Below are positions 16,741-25,362 of a stretch of 64,000 bases of DNA, piece after piece (the first letter of the stretch is position 1; each line of letters begins with the position of its first letter). The notes under the pieces were generated by a model. That model did no database searches, was not told the DNA's origin, and worked only from the letters and a program-made list of their open reading frames with translations. This DNA is from Yinghuangia elevatio (GTDB lineage Bacteria > Actinomycetota > Actinomycetes > Streptomycetales > Streptomycetaceae). The stretch lies in contig NZ_JBEZFP010000016.1 of assembly GCF_040649515.1 (NCBI RefSeq), positions 29,435-93,434 of the forward strand, in the 5' to 3' direction. A program made the translations under genes and the position numbers.

Positions 16741-17856
16741 ATGACGAACCGTGTCAAGTCCCCGGGTGCCGAGCGCACCGGGCCCGCGCGCGACGCCCCC
16801 CGCCGGGCACGGGCCGTCGAGGCCACGCCCATGGGTGCGGTCCGGCTGCCCGGGCTCGCCTTCGCGCACCGGCTCGTGGCCGCACGGGACGCCTACGGGC
16901 GACCGTACGCGCTGCTCGCCGCCACACCCGGCACGCACACCGCGGTGCTCACGGCGGAGGGCGGCGACACGCTCGGGCCGGGCGCCACCGGGTCCGGGCG
17001 TGCCGGGCCCGAGCGTGCCGGGTCCCCATCCGCTTCCAAGTCGGCCGTCTCCGCACGGGCCGTGTCCGAGTGGGCGGAAAACTGGACGGAGGTGATCGCG
17101 TCATTGGGCGACCATCCCCACCTCGTCGCCGCCACCGTCGCGGTCCGGGTCGACCCGACCGGCCTTCGCGGCCATGTCGGGCTGACCTGGCGTACCGCAC
17201 CCGAGGGACGCCGGTCCCGGTGGCGCCTCGGCGGGACGGGGGCCGTCGAGGCGGCCGCCATCGTCGGCGCAGCGCTGCCACGAGTCTGCTCCACCCTGGA
17301 ATCCGCCTTGGACACGGCCGTCGTGCCGCTGACCACCCAGGCGCTGAGCGGACTTGTGCGCAGCGCGTACGACCCGAGCGTCGCCCGCATGGTGGACGCG
17401 ATGCCGGCCTCGGCCGCGGAGGGACCCAAGTGGGGCCAGGCAGCGCCGCGTTCGTCTCTGGACGCCTGGGACCACCTGGCGCACGACGGATGCGCCTCCG
17501 TCACGTGGGTCATGTCGGGCGCCCCCGACCACGAACCGTTCGCCGGCCTGGTCGGGGACGGCCTGCCGGGTGCCACGACCACGCGGCTCGCGCTGTTGCA
17601 CCGACGCCCCGTCGCGGGCCACGCCCCACCGCACGGCGGCTCACGGGCCATGCGCCCGACGACACTTCTGACCGCGACGTACGCGACGGTGCGCCAAGCC
17701 CGAGACGCGGCGCTGGACCACTTGTCCCTGGGCACGCAGGTCCGACTGCGCCGTGCCTACGGCTGCCAGGCGGCCGCGTTCGCGGCCGCGCTGCCGCTCG
17801 GCGTCCAGGTGCCCACCGGGCTGCGGCCCCCGCAGACCCCGCGGCACGTCCCGTGA
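16741..17856 (+). CDS. Second SCO6880-like protein without membrane helices
   Basis: A 371-aa paralogue of the protein at 11730-13235. Matching stretches include DAYGRPYALL (versus DAHGRPFALV), SLDAWDHLAHD with SVTWVMSGAP (versus SAVEAWDHYRHD with SVTWSMSEAP), LSGLVRSAYDP (versus LAEAVRVAYDP) and the terminal QAAAFAAALPLG. It lacks the two N-terminal helices and has no ATPase motifs, so it is a stand-alone copy of the VirB4 N-domain-like part. ATG 16741 is taken; an in-frame ATG at 16831 is also possible. It leads the rightward operon with the VirD4-like gene. Confidence 0.78.
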   Translation: MTNRVKSPGAERTGPARDAPRRARAVEATPMGAVRLPGLAFAHRLVAARDAYGRPYALLAATPGTHTAVLTAEGGDTLGPGATGSGRAGPERAGSPSASKSAVSARAVSEWAENWTEVIASLGDHPHLVAATVAVRVDPTGLRGHVGLTWRTAPEGRRSRWRLGGTGAVEAAAIVGAALPRVCSTLESALDTAVVPLTTQALSGLVRSAYDPSVARMVDAMPASAAEGPKWGQAAPRSSLDAWDHLAHDGCASVTWVMSGAPDHEPFAGLVGDGLPGATTTRLALLHRRPVAGHAPPHGGSRAMRPTTLLTATYATVRQARDAALDHLSLGTQVRLRRAYGCQAAAFAAALPLGVQVPTGLRPPQTPRHVP

Positions 17857-17888
17857 GGTACGCCGCACCGCCGCCCCACCGCGGCACC

Positions 17889-17930
17889 CGAACCACCCGA
17901 ACCACCCGCACCACCCGCACCACCCGCACC
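17889..17930 (+). repeat. 9-bp tandem repeat CGNACCACC
   Basis: Four and a half copies of CGAACCACC/CGCACCACC fill most of the 94-bp gap between the SCO6880-like stop and the VirD4-like ATG. It is a simple-sequence tract with no repeat-spacer structure. Confidence 0.85.
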
Positions 17931-17950
17931 GGCTTCGGAAGGATCCTGCG

Positions 17951-19714
17951 ATGAGCGCCACGACCCGTCGCCGCGGGCCGTACCCGTTCAGCGAACTCCA
18001 CGTGCTCCTGGGCCTCGTGGTCGTCGCTTTCCTCGGCTGCGGGGTGGTCTGGCTGGGTGCCTACCTGGCCACGCCGGCGGGTGCGCCGAAGCCGCCCGCG
18101 TCGCCCATCACGATGATCTGGCACCTGCGCAACGGCCGTTACACGTGGCCCGGGGCCAAGGCCACCTTGTACGCGTCCCTGCTCGGCGCGGCCTTCCTCA
18201 GCTCGGCGCTGATGGTGGGGGTGTCGGTCCTGCTCCGCAAGCGTCGCCGGGTCAAGATCGACCGCGCGATCCCGTACTTGGCCAGGCCGCGGGACCTGAT
18301 GGCCACCACCACGCGGGGCGTACGCGAGACCGCCGACAAGATCGGCTACGGGCATGTGGACCCTCCCGGTGTCGCGGTGGGCCGCCTCGTGCGCGGCGGC
18401 CAAATGCTGTGGGGTTCCTGGGAGGACATGCACGTCGACATCTGGGGACCGCGTACCGGGAAGACCTCGGCGCGGGCCATCCCCAACATCGTGGCGGCCC
18501 CCGGCGCCGTCGTCGTGACGTCCAACAAGCGCGACGTCGTCGACGCCACCCGGAACTCGCGGGCCCGCCGCGGGCGCGTGTGGGTTTTCGACCCGCAGAA
18601 CCAGGCCAACGAGCCGCCGTCCTGGTACTGGGACCCGCTGGAGTACGTGAACGGCAAGATCACCCTCGCGGTGAAGACGGCGAGCCGCATCGCGTCCATC
18701 AACCGCGCCGAACACGTGCGCAGCGACGCGTACTTCGAGCCCGCCGCGGAGGAGCTGCTGGCGAACCTGCTGCTCGCCGCGTCGCTGGACGGACGGGTGA
18801 TCACCGCCGTCTACACCTGGCTCACCCGGCCCGCGGACGACGCCCCGGTACGCATCCTGCGCGCGCACGGCCACACGCTCTCGGCCGACTCGGTGCTGGC
18901 GATCGTGAGTTCGCCCGAGCGGCAGCGCGCGGGCGTGTACGGCACCGCCGCGCAGATGGCGTCGTTCCTGACCGCACCGAGCATGACCGAGTGGGTGACA
19001 CCCGGCAGCGACCCCAGCCGACCCCGGTTCCGCTACAAGGAGTTCGTGCGCGACGCGACCGACAGCCTGTACCTGCTGTCGGAGGAGACGAACAAGATGG
19101 CGGCGCCGCTGATCACCGTCTTCACCGCCGCGCTGGCCGAAGAGGCGGAGAACCAGGGCACCGCCGGGCCCGGCGGCCGACTGCCGACCCCCATGCTTTT
19201 CGTCCTCGACGAGGCCGCGAACGTCTGCCCGTGGAAGGCCCTGCCCGACAAGTACTCGCACTTCGGATCGCGCGGCATTGTGATGATGACCATCCTCCAG
19301 TCGTGGGCCCAAGGGGTGTCCGCGTGGGGCGAGACCGGCATGGCGAAGCTGTGGGGCGCCGCCAACGTGCGCGTGTACGGCGGCGGCGTACTTGACACCA
19401 AGTTCCTCGCCGATCTGTCTTCCGCCTCCGGGGTGTTCGAGCCGCACACCGTCGGCGTCAGCTACTCCACCAGCGACGTCTGGAAGCGCAACATCAGCAC
19501 CGGGTCCCGCTCCGAACCGGTGCTGGACGTCCCCGACCTGGCGTCGCTGCCGCGCGGACGCGCGTTCGTGCAGGTCAGCGGAAGCCCGCCCGCTCTTGTG
19601 CGGACCGTGCCGTGGTGGGACGGCGACCACGCCACGGAGATCCGCGCATCGCTCTTGGAACACGGGCCGGCGCCTCGCACCGAGGCGGTTCCCGGGAAGG
19701 CGAGTGCCGCATGA
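17951..19714 (+). CDS. VirD4/TraG-like type IV coupling ATPase
   Basis: A 587-aa coupling protein. Two N-terminal membrane helices (VLLGLVVVAFLGCGVVWLGA; ASLLGAAFLSSALMVGVSVL) are followed by a RecA-like motor with Walker A WGPRTGKTSA near residue 165-173 and Walker B MLFVLDEAANV near residue 415. These are the hallmarks of VirD4/TraG proteins, which bring DNA or protein substrates to the secretion channel. ATG 17951 follows CGGAAGGA. It overlaps the DUF4913 gene by ATGA. No relaxase gene accompanies it, so the substrate is open. Confidence 0.92.
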   Translation: MSATTRRRGPYPFSELHVLLGLVVVAFLGCGVVWLGAYLATPAGAPKPPASPITMIWHLRNGRYTWPGAKATLYASLLGAAFLSSALMVGVSVLLRKRRRVKIDRAIPYLARPRDLMATTTRGVRETADKIGYGHVDPPGVAVGRLVRGGQMLWGSWEDMHVDIWGPRTGKTSARAIPNIVAAPGAVVVTSNKRDVVDATRNSRARRGRVWVFDPQNQANEPPSWYWDPLEYVNGKITLAVKTASRIASINRAEHVRSDAYFEPAAEELLANLLLAASLDGRVITAVYTWLTRPADDAPVRILRAHGHTLSADSVLAIVSSPERQRAGVYGTAAQMASFLTAPSMTEWVTPGSDPSRPRFRYKEFVRDATDSLYLLSEETNKMAAPLITVFTAALAEEAENQGTAGPGGRLPTPMLFVLDEAANVCPWKALPDKYSHFGSRGIVMMTILQSWAQGVSAWGETGMAKLWGAANVRVYGGGVLDTKFLADLSSASGVFEPHTVGVSYSTSDVWKRNISTGSRSEPVLDVPDLASLPRGRAFVQVSGSPPALVRTVPWWDGDHATEIRASLLEHGPAPRTEAVPGKASAA

Positions 19715-20175
19715 TCCTGGTAGCCGAACCGGCGGACCCGGAACCGGCTTTCGACTCGTTGGAGGCGTTCGTACGCGACTACCTCGCGGAGGTCCTGCGC
19801 AGAAGGCTCAACCGGGCCACCGCCATCTGGTGCCCTGCCTGGTGGAAGCACCCGGAGGCGATCGCCCGGCTGTCCGTGTTGTGGCGCTCGTTCGAGCACA
19901 TGCGCGGGGATCCGGCCGTGGGCCTGTCGCGTTGGTGGCTGGACCACGCGGACCCGCACATGCGCCAGTTGATGGACCCGACGTACGGGCCCTTCGCCGC
20001 CTGCGACCCGGAGAGCGGCCACGGCGAATTCCCGCCCGAACCCCTGCCGTTGCTGCCCGCACCGCCGGAGGTCGCGGAGCACCCCATGCTCAATGTGCTG
20101 CCGTCGCCGGCCGGGCGCGCGGCCGGATCCACCACCAAGGGGCCCACGACCACGGGCCTGGCTTCAGCCGACTGA
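19711..20175 (+). CDS. DUF4913-type protein
   Basis: A 154-aa soluble protein with the conserved pattern seen in DUF4913 proteins of Streptomyces plasmids and integrative elements: aromatic-rich WCPAWWKHPEAIARL, then LWRSFEHM, WWLDHADPHMRQLM and GPFAAC. Function unknown. It is translationally coupled to the VirD4-like gene by an ATGA overlap, which ties it to substrate recruitment or regulation of transfer. The C-terminal 40 residues are Pro/Thr-rich and probably disordered. Confidence 0.75.
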   Translation: MILVAEPADPEPAFDSLEAFVRDYLAEVLRRRLNRATAIWCPAWWKHPEAIARLSVLWRSFEHMRGDPAVGLSRWWLDHADPHMRQLMDPTYGPFAACDPESGHGEFPPEPLPLLPAPPEVAEHPMLNVLPSPAGRAAGSTTKGPTTTGLASAD

Positions 20176-20206
20176 CCTGCCTGGCCTGCCTGGCCTGCCG
20201 GCCTGG
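20176..20206 (+). repeat. 9-bp tandem repeat CCTGCCTGG
   Basis: CCTGCCTGG occurs twice in tandem and then degenerates (CCTGCCGGCCTGG), starting immediately after the DUF4913 stop. The rest of the gap to 20289 has the self-complementary GACCGGTC and may act as a terminator between the convergent genes. Confidence 0.6.
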
Positions 20207-20289
20207 TCCAACTGTTCCGAGTACTCCGAGTGATCCGACCGGTCGGTCGGTCCGGCGCGTGATGCGGCCGCGGGGCCGGGACCCGTGTG

Positions 20290-21165
20290 CTAGAGCAGCC
20301 GGTCCCGGGTCTGCTCCAGCCTCGCCCGGGCGACGTGGGCGCGCGGGGAATCGGTGATGCCCAATGTCTGGTAGGCGGCGACGAGTTCGCATCCGAGGCC
20401 GAACGCCTGATCCGGGTCGTCGACGTGGCCCCAGCTGTAGTGCGCACATTCGGTGAGGCCCAGGACCCACCCGTCCACCGCGGTGCGCAGCCGGAACCAG
20501 GCGAGTGCCGCATCCGTGTACAGGCGGGTGGCGCGTACGGCATCGCCTTCGAGGAACGCCAGATACGCCCGGATCTCGCCGAGGGCGACGGCCTCCTCGG
20601 CATCGGCGTCCGGCTGGAGCTCCGCCAGCAGGCGGAGCGCCGCGGGGTGGTCGCCCGACTCCGCGAGACCGCGTACCTGGTCGAGGACCTGTACGTGGTG
20701 CACGCCCGGCCGAGGCAGCGACGGGTCTCCGGTGACCTCGGACGGGTGGGCGACGGCCCGGACCGGGCCGGCCGAGCCTGCGCTCGCGGGCACGAACTCC
20801 GGTTCGTGTCGCGGAGGTTCCGCGTATGCCGCCGGCGGCCTCGGGAGTTCTTCGGTAACCGTGCTCCTGCGCCGCCGCAGCAGGCCGCGCCGCTCGGAGG
20901 CGGCCGGTACGGGCGGCCCCGCCTCGGTGACCGCTCCGGTGGGATCGACGATGAGCGGGAACAGCGTCCCGTCGGCCTCCCGGGCATCGACGCGGACCGG
21001 ACGCCCGAGCCCTTGCGCGGCGTGGGCGGCCCGGCTCATCGCGGCGTCCCTGGCATCCTCGCCGGGACCGTGGACGACGGGTTGGCCGTCCACCTCGGCA
21101 CGCCCGTCGGGCGACATCCGGATCGTCACCACCGGCCAGTCGGGGACGGCCGTTTCGTCGATCAT
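20290..21165 (-). CDS. Hypothetical soluble protein with helical C-terminal half
   Basis: A 291-aa protein. Residues 12-75 form a small domain (VVTIRMSPDGRAEVDGQPV; AHAAQGLGRPVRVDAREADG; PLIVDPTGAV) resembling the N-terminal part of proteins next to actinobacterial secretion and regulator genes. A basic disordered linker (RRGLLRRRRST) follows, and residues 160-291 are Ala/Leu-rich helices with TPR-like features (HPAALRLLAELQPDADAEEA; TRLYTDAALAWFRLRT). No enzyme motif. It lies 80 bp downstream of the membrane protein at 21246-22280 on the same strand, so it may belong to the LuxR operon. Confidence 0.65.
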   Translation of the reverse strand: MIDETAVPDWPVVTIRMSPDGRAEVDGQPVVHGPGEDARDAAMSRAAHAAQGLGRPVRVDAREADGTLFPLIVDPTGAVTEAGPPVPAASERRGLLRRRRSTVTEELPRPPAAYAEPPRHEPEFVPASAGSAGPVRAVAHPSEVTGDPSLPRPGVHHVQVLDQVRGLAESGDHPAALRLLAELQPDADAEEAVALGEIRAYLAFLEGDAVRATRLYTDAALAWFRLRTAVDGWVLGLTECAHYSWGHVDDPDQAFGLGCELVAAYQTLGITDSPRAHVARARLEQTRDRLL

Positions 21166-21245
21166 CCAAGGGCTCCCGTCGGCATCGCGGGCTGGCAGAG
21201 GTGGGGCGGGCGGGACTTGCCGTCGCAACGGACCGCCGACAGGCG

Positions 21246-22280
21246 TCAGCGGCAGACCGGGTCGGCGCGTATGGGCGTGACTCCCGTCGGGCCGCGGACG
21301 AGTGTCGCCACGACGACGCACCCGTCGCGGGTCATGGGCGGGGCGGCGAAGACGGCCGAGGTCTCCCCCGCGGACACCAAACGGTGTTCCAGGACGGCGC
21401 CTTCGCGGCTCTGCGCGACGACCATGAAGCCCACCGCCTCGCCGGCTCGCTCGGGTGGCTGCCAGGTGACCTGGACCTTGTTCTCGAAGCCGCTGAGGGC
21501 CAGGGTCCGGGGCATGTACGCGGACGCCGGCCCGGGCGGTGCCCCGGCGGGCGGCGGTTGCGCGGCCGACTGCGGGGGGCCGTTCGGGCGCTTCGCGGTC
21601 TTCTCCCCGTCGCTGCCGAGCACGAGGGCGGCGGCCACCACGGCGGCGACGGCGGCGACGCCGCCGAGGATCCAGAGGAAGCGGCGGCCGCTCGACGAGT
21701 ACACCGGCGGATCTTCGGCACCGTCGAAGGCCCACGCGAACGACCGCTCGGCCTCCGCGGGTGCCGGGCCGCCGCCCCTGCCGTCGTCGCCCGGGTCGAG
21801 GTGATCGGGGCGTTCGGGGCCGTCGCTTCGCGGGGTCCCGGCCCAGTAGGGCGGATTGCTCGGCGCAGCGGTGGACCGTCCGCCGTCGGACCACCACAGC
21901 GGGATCCGGAGGGACACCTCGGCCGGTACGGCGTCGAGGTCCGGCGGCGCTGCCGCATCGCCCGGCGGTGGCGGCTCGCCCGGTTGTCGCGGCTCGACCG
22001 GCAGTTGAGCCTCGACCGACGGGTCCGGTTCAGCCGCCGGGCCGACCTGGTGCGGCGATTCCGCCTCGGCCCCGACTGCCGCCACGAGCGCCGAACCCAA
22101 CTCGGGTGCCGACTCGGGTCCCCGATCTTGTCCCGGATCGAGCGCCGGATCGAGCGCCGGATCGAGTCCCGGGTCCGGCGGCGGCACCAACCGTCCCGCG
22201 GACCGGCGCCCCGCCGGCCCGCGCTTCTCCAGCGACACGTCGACCCGTACGTGCCCCTCCGGCTCGTCCCACGGCGTCAC
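21246..22280 (-). CDS. Single-pass membrane protein with exported beta domain
   Basis: A 344-aa protein starting at GTG 22280, whose GTGA overlaps the LuxR stop. The cytoplasmic half is Pro/Asp-rich and disordered (a DPALDPALDPG repeat). One membrane helix (FLWILGGVAAVAAVVAAALVLG, truncated here) lies near residue 230. The last 80 residues look like a fibronectin-type-III-like beta sandwich (VQVTWQPPERAGEAVGFMVV). No enzyme motif. Translational coupling to a giant LuxR regulator suggests it could be the anchor or sensor partner of that regulator. Confidence 0.68.
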   Translation of the reverse strand: MTPWDEPEGHVRVDVSLEKRGPAGRRSAGRLVPPPDPGLDPALDPALDPGQDRGPESAPELGSALVAAVGAEAESPHQVGPAAEPDPSVEAQLPVEPRQPGEPPPPGDAAAPPDLDAVPAEVSLRIPLWWSDGGRSTAAPSNPPYWAGTPRSDGPERPDHLDPGDDGRGGGPAPAEAERSFAWAFDGAEDPPVYSSSGRRFLWILGGVAAVAAVVAAALVLGSDGEKTAKRPNGPPQSAAQPPPAGAPPGPASAYMPRTLALSGFENKVQVTWQPPERAGEAVGFMVVAQSREGAVLEHRLVSAGETSAVFAAPPMTRDGCVVVATLVRGPTGVTPIRADPVCR

Positions 22281-25063
22281 GTCGGCGGTACCGCCCGCAA
22301 CTGAGCCGCCAGTTCGGTGCGGTTGGCCACACCGACCTTGGCGTACACCCGCGACAGGTGCACCTTGACCGTCGCGCGCGCGATGACCAGGCGCTCCGCG
22401 ATCGCGGGGTTGAGCAACCCGTCCGCGGCCAGCCGGGCGACGGCGGTCTCGGTCGCGGTGAGGCTCGCCCATCCGCGGTCGGCCCGGACGCGCTTGCCGC
22501 GCGTACGGCGGAGGTATCCCGCGACGTCGTCGAGCGTCATGCCGGCGCCTTGCGCGTACGCGGCCTCGCGCTCGGACGCGTCCAGCGCCGTGTCGATCGC
22601 CCCGCGCACCGCCGCGTAGGCGGCCTGGCGGTACGGCTCCCGCACGGCACCGCCCGAGGCGTCCGCGGCCGCGACGAGGCACGCGGCCTGCGCCGGACGT
22701 CCGCGGGCCACCGCGATCTCGCCGAGGAGGTCCAGCGCGGCGACGGCATGTGCCGGCATCCGCGCCGCGAGGCCGATGCCGAACGCCTCCCGGGCACGCA
22801 TCTCCGCGCTGCCCGCGTCGCCCGCGGCCAGGTCCGCGTGTGCCGTGCCCAGCGTCGCGGTGGCCTCGGCCACCCGGTTTCCCAGGTCCCGAGCCAGGAT
22901 CCGGATGCCCTCGGCGTGGCGCCGGGCGGCCGCGGTGTCCCCTTCGGCGAGTGCCGCGCGCATCAGGATCTCCAGGCCCCGCCAGGCCAGGGCCGCGCTG
23001 CCACCGCGCTCGCGCTCGTACAGTTGCATGCCGGTGGCACGGGCGGCGGCAGTGTCCCCCGCGGCGAGTTCGGCGCACCCTCGGGCGTGCAGGAGTACGC
23101 CGACACCCCACGGCACCGGTTCGCTCTCGCAGCGGGCCAGTTCGGCGGCGACGAGGGCCGCCGCGCGTTCCGGGTCGCCTTCGTCGACCGCGGTGAGCGC
23201 GAGGATCTGGACCGCGCCGTTGTGGCAGAAGGTGCGTACGTCGCAGCCGCCTCGCCCCGGTGTGTCCCCGCCGGTCAGTTCGAGCACCCGCTCGGCCGAC
23301 GCCCTTGCCCTGGCCGGGTCGTGCCGTGCCCTGGCCTCGTGGGCCTGGCACCACAGCGTGAGCGCTTCGATGTAGTCGAAGCCGAAGATGTAGGCGAGGC
23401 TGGCACTTTCCTCGGCGGCCTCGCGCATGGCCGTGTAGTCCTCCTGCCACATCAGACTGAGCGTCAGGTTGACGAGCGCGTCCCCGAGGACGACCGGGTC
23501 GTACGATCGGCGGGCCAGGTCGACGGCCTCGCGCATCACCGTCTGCGCCTCACGGGCGCACGTGGCGGCCAAGCTGCTGCCGAGCCGGACCAGTGCGTGC
23601 GCCCGGGCCCGGGTGTCACCGGTCAGGCTCGCGGAATCCACCGCGGCGACCGCGTACGCGTGGGCGTCCGAGACGTTGCCGAGCCAGAAGAGCAGCGCCG
23701 ATTGGTTCGCCAGCACGACGGCGCGCGCCGGATGCGGCGTGCCGGGCGCGGCCTCGAGGGCGCGGGCCGACGCCTCGGCCGCGATCGTGAGGCGGCCGGT
23801 GACGCGCCAGTAGAAGCCGAGCGCGGCGGCGAGGCGCAGCGCGTCCTCCGGGTGGTGTGCGCAGGCGTGTTCCAGGGCGGCGTGGAAGTTGGCGGAGGCG
23901 TCCTCGAGTTCCTCGCGCCCCTGGAAGTCCAGGACCCACTGTGCGGCGTCGGCGCGCTCGGCCAGCTCGACGTAGTAGCGCAGATGGCGGTCGGCGGACG
24001 GGACGCCCGCGACGGGGTGCACGGCCGGGTCGTGCGCGGAGTACACCTGCTCGCGCGCGTAGTCGCGGATCGGCAGCAGCATGCGGAACCGTTCGCCGAG
24101 GGGCGTCTCGCGGCGTACGACCAGAGACTTGGCGACGAGGGCGCGCAGGTGGCCCGGTACCGCCTCGGGGGGCAGGTCGTCGTCCGCACAGACGGCGATC
24201 GCGGCCTCTTCCGACCACTGGCCCCGGAACTGCGACAGACGCCGGAACAGCACCCGCTCGGGGATCGACAGCAGTGAGTAGCTCCAGTCGAGTGATGTGC
24301 TCATGGTGCGGTGCCGGGCGTCGCCGCCGCGGCGGGTGGCGGAGAGCATGTGCAGGTTGAGGCCGTCGGCGATCTCGTGGACGGTGAGCATGCGGGCGCG
24401 CGCGGCGGCCAGTTCGATCGCGAGCGGGATGCCGTCCACCGCGCGCACGATGCGGCGTACGTCACCGACCACGGAGGGTGAGACGTCCAGCGTGCGGCGG
24501 ACCAGGCGCGCGCGGTCGATGAACAGGCGGACCGCCTGGTTGTCGTGGCCGCCCGCACCCTCTGCCTCGGAGTCCACCGCGAGCGGTTCGACGTGCCGCA
24601 CGGTCTCGCCCTCGGCCCGCAGCGGTTCCCGGCCCGTGGCGATGATCCGCACGCCGGGGCAGTCGGTGAGCAGTGACTCGGCGACCCGGCGTGCCTCGGC
24701 GGTCAGGTGCTCGCAGTTGTCGAGGACCACGAGGACCTCGCGGTCGCCCAGGAGTTCGGTGAACGACCTGGGCGGCAGGCCGCGCGCCTCGGCGCCACGC
24801 GTGGCCGCTCTCAGGACCGCGTCCTCCAGGCGGCCGTGCGAGCAGATCGGGGCGAGGTCGACCAGGACGACCTCCTGGCCGCGGTCGGCGCGCAGCCGGG
24901 CGACGCGCATCGCCAACCGCGTCTTGCCGATGCCGCCGGGGCCGACGAGGCTGACCAGTCGCGCTCCGTTCGCGAACACCCGGGCGATGTCCGCCAGTTC
25001 CCGTCGGCGTCCGACGAAGCTGGTGGCGGAGTCCCGGTGCCGTAGTACTCGGTCCCCGTTCAC
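22277..25063 (-). CDS. LAL-type LuxR regulator with NB-ARC ATPase and TPR region
   Basis: A 928-aa regulator. An STAND/NB-ARC P-loop module covers about residues 15-330 (Walker A GPGGIGKTRL at 41-50; Walker B VLVVLDNCEH at 110-119; HRTMSTSLDWSYSLL in the winged-helix part). A long TPR-like helical region spans about 340-840, and a C-terminal LuxR/GerE helix-turn-helix spans about 867-928 (SLTATETAVARLAADG; IARATVKVHLSRVYAKVGV). Such proteins integrate ATP state and a ligand or partner to activate gene clusters. GTG 25063 is preceded by GGCGGAG. A paralogue lies at 35771-38650. Confidence 0.92.
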   Translation of the reverse strand: MNGDRVLRHRDSATSFVGRRRELADIARVFANGARLVSLVGPGGIGKTRLAMRVARLRADRGQEVVLVDLAPICSHGRLEDAVLRAATRGAEARGLPPRSFTELLGDREVLVVLDNCEHLTAEARRVAESLLTDCPGVRIIATGREPLRAEGETVRHVEPLAVDSEAEGAGGHDNQAVRLFIDRARLVRRTLDVSPSVVGDVRRIVRAVDGIPLAIELAAARARMLTVHEIADGLNLHMLSATRRGGDARHRTMSTSLDWSYSLLSIPERVLFRRLSQFRGQWSEEAAIAVCADDDLPPEAVPGHLRALVAKSLVVRRETPLGERFRMLLPIRDYAREQVYSAHDPAVHPVAGVPSADRHLRYYVELAERADAAQWVLDFQGREELEDASANFHAALEHACAHHPEDALRLAAALGFYWRVTGRLTIAAEASARALEAAPGTPHPARAVVLANQSALLFWLGNVSDAHAYAVAAVDSASLTGDTRARAHALVRLGSSLAATCAREAQTVMREAVDLARRSYDPVVLGDALVNLTLSLMWQEDYTAMREAAEESASLAYIFGFDYIEALTLWCQAHEARARHDPARARASAERVLELTGGDTPGRGGCDVRTFCHNGAVQILALTAVDEGDPERAAALVAAELARCESEPVPWGVGVLLHARGCAELAAGDTAAARATGMQLYERERGGSAALAWRGLEILMRAALAEGDTAAARRHAEGIRILARDLGNRVAEATATLGTAHADLAAGDAGSAEMRAREAFGIGLAARMPAHAVAALDLLGEIAVARGRPAQAACLVAAADASGGAVREPYRQAAYAAVRGAIDTALDASEREAAYAQGAGMTLDDVAGYLRRTRGKRVRADRGWASLTATETAVARLAADGLLNPAIAERLVIARATVKVHLSRVYAKVGVANRTELAAQLRAVPPT

Positions 25064-25153
25064 GTCGGCTCCGCCGGTGCCCGGTCGAATGTGCGCCGCT
25101 GTACCGCTGTGCGTGTCGAAGTGGCCACAAGAGTCCCCGCATCCCCGTTGCGT

Positions 25154-25172
25154 CGATTCCCCTTCGGAATCG
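25154..25172. promoter_or_regulatory. Inverted repeat between LuxR and XRE genes
   Basis: CGATTCC-CCTTC-GGAATCG has 7-bp arms in the roughly 300-bp divergent gap. The surrounding 25150-25290 is the most AT-rich part of the gap, as expected for the two promoters, but no confident -35/-10 pair was found. Confidence 0.35.
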
Positions 25173-25362
25173 TAACGCCAATCTTCCCCCGGGATTTCTG
25201 GAAAAAGGCGCCATCATTCCGTGGGTTTACCGGGCGGTTTGCCCGAGGCGAATATCGGCGCGTATTTACACGTCCGCCGGGTGCCCGGCGCACATCATGG
25301 ATTCCACGCCGTACCAGGCGTGTTCGCGATGCGGCCGACGGGCCGGCGGGTTGGGGTGGGGA

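Noticed and set aside
17889..17930. Possible CRISPR-like or iteron array
   Set aside because: Only 9-bp units with no spacers, in a short gap inside an operon; better explained as a simple-sequence tract.
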